Source: an uncultured Roseburia sp. (GTDB taxonomy: Bacteria; Bacillota; Clostridia; Lachnospirales; Lachnospiraceae). Taken from it: a stretch of DNA of 58,302 bases. Positions within the stretch are counted from its first letter, which is position 1. The number at the start of each line of letters is the position of its first letter. The stretch lies in NCBI GenBank assembly GCA_947649645.1, contig CANSSP010000020.1, forward strand, positions 1 to 58,302, given 5' to 3'. A program made the translations under genes and the position numbers. Positions 9,159 to 17,691 of this stretch are shown piece after piece. The notes under the pieces are model-generated. The model worked only from the letters and a program-made list of their open reading frames with translations. It had not been told where the DNA came from and searched no databases.

Positions 9159-9584
9159 ATGGCGACATATCCATATGGAAAATTCAGATACAAAGTTGAA
9201 ATCGACGGAATTACGGCGGGAGGTTTTTCGGAAGTTACCGGATTCGACGCATCGATCGACGTCATGGAATACCGGGAAGGCGATATGGTCCAGACACCGA
9301 TGAAAATCCCCGGACTCAAAAAATACGGAAATATTACGCTCAAAAAAGGACTTGCAGATTCCATGGCGCTCTATGAATGGCTGGACGCCGGAGTCACCGG
9401 GGAAGTCGAGCGCAAAACCATCACGATCACCCTGCTGGACGCAACGGAGAGCGCCGTCGCGTCCTGGCGCGTCATCAACGCGTGGCCTGTCAAATACACG
9501 GGACCGGATTTTAACGCAACCTCATCGGAAGTGGCAGTGGAGACGCTTGAAGTCGCCCATGAAGGAATGACGAGAGAATCCTAA
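9159..9584 (+). CDS. inner tube protein (gp19/Hcp-like)
   Basis: 141-residue tube protein of the T4 gp19-like family, whose hexamers stack to make the rigid inner tube. The start MATYPYGKFRYKVEIDGITAGGFSEVTGFD and the central YREGDMVQTPMKIPGLKKYGNITLKKG are diagnostic of Pvc1/Afp1-type tubes. It follows the sheath gene by 24 bases with AAAAAGGAG upstream. Its small size and strong fit to the family suggest it is the main tube subunit, while the second tube-like gene at 10161 is more likely the tube initiator. Confidence 0.96.
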   Translation: MATYPYGKFRYKVEIDGITAGGFSEVTGFDASIDVMEYREGDMVQTPMKIPGLKKYGNITLKKGLADSMALYEWLDAGVTGEVERKTITITLLDATESAVASWRVINAWPVKYTGPDFNATSSEVAVETLEVAHEGMTRES

Positions 9585-9601
9585 CAGAAAGGAACGAAAA
9601 A

Positions 9602-9973
9602 ATGGCATTTCAGACAGAATACAACTTCATGCTGCCGCGGGGGTATCTTGACAAAGACGGCATTCTGCACAGGGAAGGGACGATGCGCCTGGCAAACGCA
9701 GGGGATGAGATATTGCCTTTAAAAGACCCCAGAGTCCAGCAGAATCCCGGATACCTCACCATTATCCTGCTTGCGCGCGTAATCACCAGCCTGGGATCGC
9801 TTCAGGGCGTGGACACAAGAATCATTGAGCGTCTCTACACGATGGACCTGGCCTATCTGCAGGATCTTTACCAGCGGATCAACACAATGGAAAGCCCGCA
9901 CTATAAAACCGTCTGTCCACACTGCGGACAGGAGATCGCCGCTCCCATAAATTTTATGGAAGCCGGTCTATAG
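9602..9973 (+). CDS. tail-assembly chaperone-like protein, 0-frame product
   Basis: 123-residue protein found after the tube gene in many injection-system loci. It resembles a phage tail-assembly chaperone by position and character (MAFQTEYNFMLPRGYLDKDG, then LARVITSLGSL). A single CPHCG knuckle near residues 104-108 suggests partial metal binding. The zero-frame product stops at TAG 9971-9973, but a slippery A AAT TTT lies five codons before the stop and the -1 frame continues into the conserved DUF6760-like domain. Two products are therefore likely: this short one and a 187-residue fusion, as in the lambda G and GT proteins. AAAGGAACG lies upstream of the ATG. The chaperone role is inferred. 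Confidence 0.8.
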   Translation: MAFQTEYNFMLPRGYLDKDGILHREGTMRLANAGDEILPLKDPRVQQNPGYLTIILLARVITSLGSLQGVDTRIIERLYTMDLAYLQDLYQRINTMESPHYKTVCPHCGQEIAAPINFMEAGL

Positions 9974-9986
9974 AAATATACCCGGC
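9930..9986 (+). promoter_or_regulatory. programmed -1 ribosomal frameshift cassette
   Basis: Four elements fall in order. An internal Shine-Dalgarno-like AGGAG (9930-9934) is followed after 14 bases by the slippery heptamer A AAT TTT (9949-9955, in phase with the zero frame). A 6-base spacer (9956-9961) and a GC-clamped stem-loop (9962-9986; GCCGG pairs with CCGGC and further pairs lie above) follow. The zero-frame stop falls inside the hairpin. This matches the dnaX and lambda G/GT type of signal. Confidence 0.75.
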
Positions 9987-10164
9987 AGATAAAATTTATG
10001 AAGAAGCGGCATTTATCGCATATTATATGCACTGGGCGCACGACGAAATCATGGCCATGAGCCATATGGACCGCCTTCGCTGGTGCAGGGAGATCTCAAA
10101 AATCAACAGTCAGCTCAACCATGAGCCCGAGAATGTCTTTGAACCAAAGGGGGTAAATCTATGA
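9955..10164 (+). CDS. DUF6760-like domain read by -1 frameshift (fusion extension)
   Basis: The open frame from the slip site to TGA 10162-10164 encodes IYPADKIYEEAAFIAYYMHW and then a second conserved-looking half (MDRLRWCREISKIN). This pattern is the small DUF6760-type protein found in injection-system loci. In this frame there is no ATG, GTG or TTG between the in-frame stop at 9904-9906 and an ATG at 10027, which is already inside the conserved domain. Separate initiation would therefore lose half the domain. Reading by -1 slippage at 9949-9955 gives a 187-residue fusion, joining 9602-9955 to 9955-10164. Its TGA overlaps the next gene's start as ATGA, implying translational coupling. It is inferred to act like the T part of phage chaperones, joining chaperone and tube components. 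Confidence 0.75.
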   Translation, partial: YGSRSIEIYPADKIYEEAAFIAYYMHWAHDEIMAMSHMDRLRWCREISKINSQLNHEPENVFEPKGVNL

Positions 10165-10610
10165 CAGATATCCTGCGCGGGCACTATGCCTCAGACTTCC
10201 GCTTTCACGTGCTCACAGGGATCAGCCCCTTTGCCGGGATACCCGGATCAGATATCTGTTTTTCCAGAATCTCAGGAATCGGATCCACGGCAGAATCAGA
10301 AGAAATCGCGGAGGGCGGAAGAAACAGCGGCCCGCACCTCCTGTCCGTCCCCGCAAAAAGGCATACGCCGCTCGTATTGGAGAGAGGCGTTCTTCCCGTC
10401 AGCCACTGGATGTACCGGTTAAAGCCGGGCATGAGACTGGGAACGTGGCTGCAGATCATTGTAATGGACGAGAGCGGCCTTCCGACGTCCAGACAATTCT
10501 GGATTGAAGACGGCATCGTCACAAAATGGGAGCTATCCGATTTAAACGCACTGGGCAATTCCATTCTGATCGAACGGATGGAAATCCTCCACGACGGAAT
10601 CAACTACTGA
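10161..10610 (+). CDS. second tube-like protein, probable tube initiator
   Basis: 149-residue T4 gp19-like protein of the Pvc5/Afp5 type. The beta-rich core has the family's pattern (FRFHVLTG, FSRISGIGSTAESEEIAEGG, and WMYRLKPGMRLGTWLQIIVMDE). In better-known systems such a protein forms the first tube ring and connects tube to hub. It starts at the ATG overlapping the stop of the frameshift product (ATGA), with AAAGGGGGT 8 bases upstream. It is more divergent than the main tube gene at 9159, consistent with a specialised ring rather than a repeated subunit. Confidence 0.88.
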   Translation: MTDILRGHYASDFRFHVLTGISPFAGIPGSDICFSRISGIGSTAESEEIAEGGRNSGPHLLSVPAKRHTPLVLERGVLPVSHWMYRLKPGMRLGTWLQIIVMDESGLPTSRQFWIEDGIVTKWELSDLNALGNSILIERMEILHDGINY

Positions 10611-10653
10611 CCGGCAGAAACAATTTTACGAAAAAGGCGGTGTTTCCTGCAGT

Positions 10654-11469
10654 ATGGTGATCGACCTCTCCTTTGCGGAGCGCATCATTAACAAATACAA
10701 AAAATTTGGCAGATATCATCTGGACACGCCGTCTCTTGTTCTTTTCGATGCGGTCCGACAGCCCTTTTTTTACCGGATGGCTGAAAAAAATAGTCTGTTC
10801 CGGCTGTATTTTCCTCTGCCGGGACAAAAAAACATACAAAAACCGTTTCCGGAAACGCCACATCCGATTCTGTCCGGACCGGCCATCTTAAAACAGCTCC
10901 GACAGGAAATCTCACAGATTTCCGTAAAAAACATCCAGAACGAGGCAGAAAAGATAGTGAGTACCCGTGTGACACGAGAGACGGAGCAGGCGGTGCGCCG
11001 GAGCCTGAAACGGGAAACGGCATTACTTGGACAGAGCATTACAGACGAAATGAAAAGACATCTCTCCCATCCTCTGCCGCGCGGCATCTGGCAGACCGGA
11101 GAAAAAAAGTTTGATCTTTATTACAATATCGCTTCCATTTTTGAAAACCGGGAAAGGCAGCCGGATATCGCGCGAAAAACCGAGCAGAAGCTCATCCGGA
11201 TTCTGGCGGACGATTTTTACGGGAGATTGCCGGAACAATCCCCTATTTTAAGAAAACAGACAAGACAGGAAGAAGAGCTCATAAAGACCCGGCAGCTTGT
11301 AACCTCTCTCACGGAACGCCTTACCCTGCAGGAAAATGTGCTGAGCGAACTGAAGCATAATCGTCTGACATTAAATCTTTCGCCAGAAGTAATCACCCGG
11401 ATTACAAAGGAGGTTGTAAAAAAAATGGAGTGGGAACTTCACTTGGAAAAGATCAGACGCGGATTTTAG
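10654..11469 (+). CDS. injection-system-associated protein of unknown function
   Basis: 271-residue protein that I do not recognise. It is highly charged and basic, with a helical middle (QLRQEISQISVKNIQNEAEK; TRETEQAVRRSLKRE) and a coiled-coil-like C-terminal part (RQEEELIKTRQLVTSLTERL). There is no signal peptide or membrane segment. It lies between the tube initiator and the LysM adaptor, in the middle of the structural genes. A role in the tube-baseplate junction or as a short length-setting rod is possible but unproven. The start is uncertain: the nearest purine-rich site AAAGGCGG is 13 bases upstream, and a GTG follows directly. Confidence 0.7.
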   Translation: MVIDLSFAERIINKYKKFGRYHLDTPSLVLFDAVRQPFFYRMAEKNSLFRLYFPLPGQKNIQKPFPETPHPILSGPAILKQLRQEISQISVKNIQNEAEKIVSTRVTRETEQAVRRSLKRETALLGQSITDEMKRHLSHPLPRGIWQTGEKKFDLYYNIASIFENRERQPDIARKTEQKLIRILADDFYGRLPEQSPILRKQTRQEEELIKTRQLVTSLTERLTLQENVLSELKHNRLTLNLSPEVITRITKEVVKKMEWELHLEKIRRGF

Positions 11470-11502
11470 GCAGCCGGGAAAAATACGGAAGTGAGGAAAA
11501 AC

Positions 11503-12174
11503 ATGACAGAAAAAGCGGTGATCAGAGTGCTGGACGGAGAAAACAACGACACAGAAATCGAAGTGATGATAAACCCCGAATCCTATCACCTCTCCTGCGG
11601 CACCTCCTACAGTGAAAAAAAAATTCCGGGATTAAGCGTCCCGGTAAGCCAGTATATTTCCGGAGAAAGCATGACAATGGACATGACACTTATCTTCGAC
11701 ACATACCAGCCCCCGACGCCGCTTAATGCAGAAGGCGGGACAAATGTTGCGGATAAGACAAAACCGGTCCGTGATCTGACATTCCCCGACGGAACGCTGC
11801 ACCGGCCTCCCACGGTCGCTTTTTGCTGGGGTACTCTGCAGTTTAAAGGCATCGTCACAAACGTCAAGGAAACTTATACCATGTTTCTCTCAGACGGAAC
11901 CCCCGTGCGTGCCAGGGCAGAACTATCTTTTCGTTCCGTATCCGACCCCGACGCAGCAAAAAGACAGACACCTTTTGAGTCGCCGGACCGCACAAAAATA
12001 CGGATCATCCGCGAACACGAACAACTCTGGAATTATGCATATCTGGAATACGGCGACGCCGCAAAATGGCGGGAAATCGCACGGGCAAACGGTATTATGA
12101 ACCCGCTTGACCTGAAACCGGGAATGCAGATCCGGCTTCCCGCATTACAGGAGACAGGCAAAGATGGAAACTGA
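11503..12174 (+). CDS. LysM adaptor protein (Pvc7/gp53-like)
   Basis: 223-residue baseplate protein with a C-terminal LysM module (ARANGIMNPLDLKPGMQIRLP at the end). In related systems this protein glues the hub to the wedges. The N-terminal part (IEVMINPESYHLSCGTSYSEKK and MTLIFDTYQPPT) is the conserved CIS adaptor domain. The ATG at 11503 is preferred because GTGAGG precedes it by 6 bases; the upstream GTG at 11491 lies in that ribosome site. It overlaps the following hub gene by 11 bases. Confidence 0.9.
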   Translation: MTEKAVIRVLDGENNDTEIEVMINPESYHLSCGTSYSEKKIPGLSVPVSQYISGESMTMDMTLIFDTYQPPTPLNAEGGTNVADKTKPVRDLTFPDGTLHRPPTVAFCWGTLQFKGIVTNVKETYTMFLSDGTPVRARAELSFRSVSDPDAAKRQTPFESPDRTKIRIIREHEQLWNYAYLEYGDAAKWREIARANGIMNPLDLKPGMQIRLPALQETGKDGN

Positions 12175-13240
12175 TCTGATGACGGCGGTCTTCTCCGATG
12201 ACGAGCTTCGAAAAAAATACAAAAACTACAGCGTTCCCGCAGCAAAAATATGGGTCGGAAAACCAGCGGAGGATCTCACCGCAGCCTGCCACGCACAGAT
12301 TGAAAACATCCGGATATCCATGAACTTAAAAGATGCCGCAAGCGTCAGCTTTACCGTCGCCAATATTTACGACCTTAAAAGCCACAGCTTTCACAGCGGC
12401 GTCCGCGAGGCGCTTTGTCTTGGAAACATACTAAAAGCTGCAATCGGATACGAGTCGGAACTGGAAACACTTTTCTGCGGTTTTATCTACGAAACAGCCA
12501 TACAGTTTGGAGAAATACCGACAATGCATGTCACGGCCGTGGATGTCCGGCGTCTGATGTATGATAATTACAGAAAAAACTATGAGTGGCAGGCGCCGAC
12601 ACACTCGAAACTTTTTGAACAGATCCTCTCACACTATGAAAAACTCGGCCTGACACTTACAGTGGACGACACGACAGCCGAACTGACGTCACCGCTGCTG
12701 CAGAATGGAAATGACCTGAAAATGGTGACGCAGCTCTGCAGGGCGGCAAACCGCAGATTTATCGTCTGCGGCGGCAGAGCCTATTTCACGGAAAAAAGCG
12801 AGGACAGCCCCGTAACGACACTGCGCTTCGGACAGAACCTGCTCTCCTTTTCCCAGCAATATGGCTATACGGACACAGAAATCACTGTTCGCGGAACTTT
12901 AAAACAGGGCGCGCAGCAGACGATTGAAACCCGGACTTACAGGTCCTCAGAAAAAAGCGTTCTTTCCGACAAAACAGCCAGAATCGTTACCCTGCCGGAT
13001 ATCAGCTCCACAGAAGAACTTTCCGCGCGCGCCGAGCGGGAAAAAGAAGCCCTGAAAGAAGAAAAACAGTCCGCGCGCGGGTCGTGCGTGGGGATACCCG
13101 TGCTGGTCCCGGGGCGCTATCTTAAAATTGAAGGACTGGAAGAAACCATCAACGGAGATTATTACATTACATCCGCGGAACATTCTTTCGGGAGCGACGG
13201 GTATACGACCGACTTTACACTTGGAGGAAAGCGTGAATAA
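12164..13240 (+). CDS. baseplate hub protein (gpD/gp27-like)
   Basis: 358-residue hub protein of the phage late control D/VgrG N-terminal family. Beta-rich segments (KIWVGKPAEDL, ASVSFTVANIYD, GYESELETLFCGFIYE) and the domain around SKLFEQILSHYEKLGLTL fit the hub fold. Hub and spike are separate genes here, whereas in VgrG-type systems they are one polypeptide. This resembles the T4 gp27 plus gp5 arrangement. The gene overlaps the LysM gene and precedes the spike by 12 bases. A second ATG at 12179 lacks a ribosome site. Confidence 0.87.
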   Translation: METDLMTAVFSDDELRKKYKNYSVPAAKIWVGKPAEDLTAACHAQIENIRISMNLKDAASVSFTVANIYDLKSHSFHSGVREALCLGNILKAAIGYESELETLFCGFIYETAIQFGEIPTMHVTAVDVRRLMYDNYRKNYEWQAPTHSKLFEQILSHYEKLGLTLTVDDTTAELTSPLLQNGNDLKMVTQLCRAANRRFIVCGGRAYFTEKSEDSPVTTLRFGQNLLSFSQQYGYTDTEITVRGTLKQGAQQTIETRTYRSSEKSVLSDKTARIVTLPDISSTEELSARAEREKEALKEEKQSARGSCVGIPVLVPGRYLKIEGLEETINGDYYITSAEHSFGSDGYTTDFTLGGKRE

Positions 13241-13252
13241 TAAGGAGGAAAA

Positions 13253-14080
13253 ATGAGCTTTTATGACGAGCTGCTTGATTTAGAGGAAAAAGAGCATGAC
13301 GATGCGGCCTCCATCCAGGGAATTGTCCTGGGCGAAGTCACCGAAAACTGGGACAACGACCACCCGGGCATGGTAAAAGTCCGTCTGCTCCTCGGCGAAG
13401 AGGGAAAAAACAGCCTTGGCTGGGTTCCGGTCGCCTCCGCTTACGCAGGCAACGGGTTCGGAGCCTATTTTCTGCCTGAAATCGGCTCGCAGGTCATTGT
13501 CGCATTTCATCTGGGACGCCTTGAAAGCCCCTACGTTATCGGCTGCCTCTGGAATCAGACGAACGTTCTTCCCGAAAATACCGCAGTCGAAAACAACACT
13601 TTGAAAACGATTCTCACCAGGGGGGGCAACCGGATTACGGTCTCGGACGAGAATGAGAAAGAAAAAATCACGATTATGACCAGGAATGAACTTTCCTTTA
13701 CGCTTGACGATGAGAACCAGAAATTATCTTTACAGGATAAAGAAGGGGAAAACGCACTTGAGATCAACGCAAAAGAAGGCGTAATCACATTCACCGCCAA
13801 AAACAAAGCCATATTCAGAATCAATGAAAAAGAACTGCTTCTTCTTGACGGCGGAAGTTTAAGGGCAGACATAAATACAGACAATATCAGTCTGCAGGCG
13901 GGACAAAAACTGGAACTGAAAGGGCAGAATACAACACTTGACGGAAGCAATACCGACATCAAAGGCCAGAATATCAAAGTAGAAGCACAGGCTTCCCTTG
14001 GACTGAAAGGAACGGCTTCTCTGAAGGCAGAGAGCAGCGGCATGACGGAGCTGAAAGGTTCCATGGTAAAACTGAACTGA
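13253..14080 (+). CDS. spike protein with OB-fold and beta-helix (gp5/VgrG C-terminal-like)
   Basis: 275-residue spike. Residues about 20-105 form the gp5 OB-fold (GIVLGEVTENWDNDHPGMVKVRL, then GSQVIVAFHLGRLESPYVIG). The remainder is a repetitive beta-prism or helix typical of the needle shaft (KITIMTRNELSF, LSLQDKEG, LELKGQNTTLDGSNTDIKGQ). It is the central needle below the hub, and the PAAR-like protein encoded at 26813 would cap its tip. AAGGAGGAAAA lies directly upstream of the start. There is no enzymatic (lysozyme-like) extension. Confidence 0.93.
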   Translation: MSFYDELLDLEEKEHDDAASIQGIVLGEVTENWDNDHPGMVKVRLLLGEEGKNSLGWVPVASAYAGNGFGAYFLPEIGSQVIVAFHLGRLESPYVIGCLWNQTNVLPENTAVENNTLKTILTRGGNRITVSDENEKEKITIMTRNELSFTLDDENQKLSLQDKEGENALEINAKEGVITFTAKNKAIFRINEKELLLLDGGSLRADINTDNISLQAGQKLELKGQNTTLDGSNTDIKGQNIKVEAQASLGLKGTASLKAESSGMTELKGSMVKLN

Positions 14081-14118
14081 CATACAGCGCGGCTGGCCAC
14101 CATTTAACGGAGGAAAGA

Positions 14119-14547
14119 ATGAGCAAAACGACAGATATTCCGGATTTCCTTGGCTGCGGGTGGAAATTTCCCCCGAAAGTCAATCCCCTGACGGGAAAAA
14201 TAGAAACTTCTTCCGGAGAAGAAGATATCGCAGAGGCAATAAGGCTGATTCTCTTTACCGGAAAAGGGGAGCGCGCCATGCGGCCGGAATTTGGATGTGG
14301 AATCCGCAGATATGTCTTTTCCGATATGCGTATGACAGACCTGAAAAGTATGGAGCAGGAAATTACGGAAGCCCTGATACGCTGGGAACCCCGGATAAAA
14401 AAGCCTGAAGTATCCATCGGCAGGGAGCAGATGGCAGATGGCATACTGACCATTGAAATCCGATACATCGTCCGCACGACAAACAGCCCCTATAACATGG
14501 TATTTCCCTTTTATGTAAACGAAGGCAACGGCGTCGGGCCGCTATAA
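14119..14547 (+). CDS. baseplate wedge protein gp25-like
   Basis: 142-residue gp25/GPW-family protein. The family signature appears as EDIAEAIRLILFTGKGERAM followed by RPEFGCGIRRYVF, which includes the conserved GER-x-x-RPxFG. This small protein starts sheath assembly at the baseplate in T4, type VI and extracellular systems. The ribosome site CGGAGGAAAG is 5 bases from the ATG. About 70 bases separate it from the large wedge gene. Confidence 0.95.
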   Translation: MSKTTDIPDFLGCGWKFPPKVNPLTGKIETSSGEEDIAEAIRLILFTGKGERAMRPEFGCGIRRYVFSDMRMTDLKSMEQEITEALIRWEPRIKKPEVSIGREQMADGILTIEIRYIVRTTNSPYNMVFPFYVNEGNGVGPL

Positions 14548-14616
14548 AAAGTCCGGCTCACCGTAAAAAAAGCGCCGACACAAAATGTCACAGACAAAGG
14601 AGGCACGGCTGCAGCG

Positions 14617-17600
14617 ATGAAAATACAAAAATATGACGGCCGGACAAGGGAAGATATCCTGCAACAGATCGCACAAAAGGCGGAATGTTATGTGCCGGAA
14701 TGGAAATTTGATCCCACTCATCCCGATGCCGGGACTGCACTGGCGCTGATTTTTACAGACTTATTTTCAGAAACAGTAAAACGATACGACCGGATCCCGG
14801 AAAAACTGCGCCGAGAATTTTTTGCCAGACAGAATATAAAAATGCTGCCTGCCCTCCCCGCGGAAGGATATGCCGTCTTTTCCCTTTCCAGCCATGAATT
14901 TGGCGGAACTATGGTGCCAGAAGGGACCGTTCTCACCGGCCCGCACGGCGGAAAGGAAGAAAATACAGTTTACGAGACGACAGAGACATTTTTCGTCACA
15001 CCGGCAAAACTGTCACACCTGATCTACATTGACGGACGACAGGACTATATCGAAAAAAAAGACCCGGACCATCCGTTTTTTCCGTTCTCACCGGAAACAA
15101 AAACAGACCGGGAGCATGTCCTTTACCTATGCCAGAATGACGTTCTGCATATAAGCGGAACAGCCCGGATACGGCTGACCCTGAAGACAGGGGGGACAGG
15201 TCCTCACAGGGAGAAAAATGACTGGATGAATGACAGCGGGGCATTTCGCATTTCTTATGGAACAAAAGACGGTTTTATCGAATTTCAAAACCACGGATTC
15301 GTACAGGAAACACTTCTTTTATCCCTGGCCTTTGGCCAGCCGGAACCGGAAAAAACAACACTTTTCGGAAAAAACGGATACTGGATCTGCTGCCGCTGTC
15401 TTCATCCATGGAACCGAGAACCCCTTTTTGTACAGGACATCAGACTTTCCTCCGAGAGAAACGATATCAGACCGGACGTGATCACAAACAACACAGGCGA
15501 ACAGCCGGACACCGGCTTTCTTCCATTTGGGGAATATCCCGCGCTCTTTGGCGAATGCTATTTCGCCTCGGAGGAAGCCCTTGGAAAACCGGGCGCCCAG
15601 ATCCGGCTGACCTTCCTTCTCGACTATGAAAAGGTACCGCTCGACAACAGTATTCCGGTAGAACGAAAATGGAAAATACTGATGAAACGCGCTGACTTTA
15701 CACCCGACCCCCAATACGATATTACCATCGAACAGGTCGTGTGGGAATATTACAATGGAAACGGCTGGAGCAGACTGCCCGTAAAAGAGCAAAATCAGTA
15801 TCTGTTTAACGGAAGCTGCGTCAAGGCCGGTGAAGAAGTAAATCTTACTTTTTTCTGCCCGGCCGATGCTGCTCTGCTCACCTGGCAGAGCGCCCCGACC
15901 CGGTATATACGAACGAGAATCCTGCGTATGAACAATCTGTTTCGCCCGAAGGGAACTTATATCACACCGGTTTTACACAATGTACGCTTTCATTACTCAT
16001 ATCCTTCAGAGGAAAGACAGCCTGATTTCGCCATGGCGTGCAATCATGGTGAACACTCCCCGGCTCCGGCATACCTTTTTCAAAAGCCGCTTTCCAAAAC
16101 GGCGCGCGGCGCGTGGAACGTTTTTTCGGGACGTCCCGAAAAAGAAAATACACTTTACCTCGGATTCGACCGTCCGCTCTCACAAGGCCCGGTCAGCCTG
16201 TTTTGCGCCGTTGCCCCAGGACTTTCCGGCACGCGCGCCAGACGGCCGGTTCTGACGTTTGCCTATCGCCGCAGGGATCGTTTTGAACCCCTTTCCGTCA
16301 TTGACCAGACGGACGGGTTACAAAAAAGCGGCTGCCTGACGTTTCCCGGAAAAGAAGATTTTGCGCCGTATCCCATCTGTGGAGAAACGGCATACTGGAT
16401 CCGTATGACCTTAAAATCAGACCTGCCCGAAACAGACACGCACTTTTCTCCAAAGATACAGGGGCTTTATCTGAATACCGGAAAGATACTTGCGGCAGAA
16501 CACCGGCCTCCGGAATTTTTTGAAATCAGAGCGGGTGAAAAAAATAAGGTCTGCCGTCTTTTAAGGGAAAATATCTATGACCTTACCGTCCGGGTCAATG
16601 AGGCCGCCACGCTCTCCCCCTCTGAAAGAGAAATGCTGCGGACAGAAGGACGACTGACAGAAGTCGCAGATACAGACGGAGAAGTCACAGAACGATGGGT
16701 CGAATGGGAAGAAACAACGGATTTCTCCCGATCGGGCGCGGCAGACCGCCATTACGTCCTTGACAAAAACCGGGGCATCGTTACTTTTCCGGACGGAATC
16801 CACGGATTTATACCGCCGTCCGGCATAAATGCAACTATCCGCATCGAATACCGTTGTCTGAGCAGCCTGGGCGGAAATCTGCCCGCCCGGACGGCACTCA
16901 CACCAGGCAGTTCATCCGGCTATATCAGCCGTGTCACCGCCCCTTTTCCGCTCTGCGGAGGATGCAGGCGCGAGACGGCAGACGCTGCCATGCACCGCTG
17001 CAGCGAAACCTTACGCCATATGGGAAGAGCCGTCACCGCAGCCGACTATGAATTACTGGCCCGTGAGGCATCCCGCTCCATACAATCCGTAAAATGCCTT
17101 TCCGGATATACACCGGACGGTAACTATGAACCGGGATACATTACTCTGATCGTACTCCCAAAAGACCTGCATACCGACAGCATCTGTTTTGAACGGCTGC
17201 GGGAAAAGATCATGGATTACCTCTCCTGTCGGATGGACGGTAACATCGACGCCGCAAAACGTCTTTTTATCGCTGCTCCACAGTTCCTTAAGATCGATTG
17301 TTTTGCCAGAGTTATAAGCAGGGGCGACGACCTCATGAAAACACAAAAAGATGCGGCTCAATGCCTGGAACGTTTTTTGCATCCGGTCACGGGAAACTAT
17401 CACGGAAAAGGCTGGGAGATCGGCCTGCTTCCGAACGAAGCCCAGATCCGAAATGCCTTAAAACGAGTCGCCGGTATCCGTTATATCAGAGAGCTGCGTG
17501 TCTCCGTATCATTTGACGCCCCGTCAGGACGCGTCGAAATCGACCCCTTCAGCCGGGATCGGAAAAATATCTCACGGGAATATATGGCTGAAGCCGCCGT

Positions 17601-17661
17601 TGCACTGAGCGGAAAACACACAATCACGGCGTCTTCCGTATATGCGGACTCCCGATTGTAA
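14617..17661 (+). CDS. large baseplate J-like wedge protein (gp6/Pvc11-like)
   Basis: 1014-residue baseplate protein of the J-like putative baseplate assembly family. The conserved start YDGRTREDILQQIAQKAECY leads to WKFDPTHPDAGTALALIFTDLFSETVKRYDRIPEK. The C-terminal third holds the baseplate-J core (RVTAPFPLCGGCRRETADAA, AVTAADYELLAREASRSIQSVKC, YITLIVLPK). It should form the wedge ring around the hub with the next gene product. AAAGGAGG lies 12 bases before the ATG, a slightly long spacing. Confidence 0.9.
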   Translation: MKIQKYDGRTREDILQQIAQKAECYVPEWKFDPTHPDAGTALALIFTDLFSETVKRYDRIPEKLRREFFARQNIKMLPALPAEGYAVFSLSSHEFGGTMVPEGTVLTGPHGGKEENTVYETTETFFVTPAKLSHLIYIDGRQDYIEKKDPDHPFFPFSPETKTDREHVLYLCQNDVLHISGTARIRLTLKTGGTGPHREKNDWMNDSGAFRISYGTKDGFIEFQNHGFVQETLLLSLAFGQPEPEKTTLFGKNGYWICCRCLHPWNREPLFVQDIRLSSERNDIRPDVITNNTGEQPDTGFLPFGEYPALFGECYFASEEALGKPGAQIRLTFLLDYEKVPLDNSIPVERKWKILMKRADFTPDPQYDITIEQVVWEYYNGNGWSRLPVKEQNQYLFNGSCVKAGEEVNLTFFCPADAALLTWQSAPTRYIRTRILRMNNLFRPKGTYITPVLHNVRFHYSYPSEERQPDFAMACNHGEHSPAPAYLFQKPLSKTARGAWNVFSGRPEKENTLYLGFDRPLSQGPVSLFCAVAPGLSGTRARRPVLTFAYRRRDRFEPLSVIDQTDGLQKSGCLTFPGKEDFAPYPICGETAYWIRMTLKSDLPETDTHFSPKIQGLYLNTGKILAAEHRPPEFFEIRAGEKNKVCRLLRENIYDLTVRVNEAATLSPSEREMLRTEGRLTEVADTDGEVTERWVEWEETTDFSRSGAADRHYVLDKNRGIVTFPDGIHGFIPPSGINATIRIEYRCLSSLGGNLPARTALTPGSSSGYISRVTAPFPLCGGCRRETADAAMHRCSETLRHMGRAVTAADYELLAREASRSIQSVKCLSGYTPDGNYEPGYITLIVLPKDLHTDSICFERLREKIMDYLSCRMDGNIDAAKRLFIAAPQFLKIDCFARVISRGDDLMKTQKDAAQCLERFLHPVTGNYHGKGWEIGLLPNEAQIRNALKRVAGIRYIRELRVSVSFDAPSGRVEIDPFSRDRKNISREYMAEAAVALSGKHTITASSVYADSRL

Positions 17662-17691
17662 TTACTCTGCTTTCACAGTATGGAGGAAGAT

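Noticed and set aside
10027..10164. Separate start for the DUF6760-like gene at ATG 10027
   Set aside because: It would cut away the conserved first half (YPADKIYEEAAFIAYY), and no ribosome site precedes it. Frameshifting explains the data better.
13854..14080. Lysozyme domain in the spike protein
   Set aside because: The C-terminal part is repeat-rich beta structure, with no lysozyme motif.
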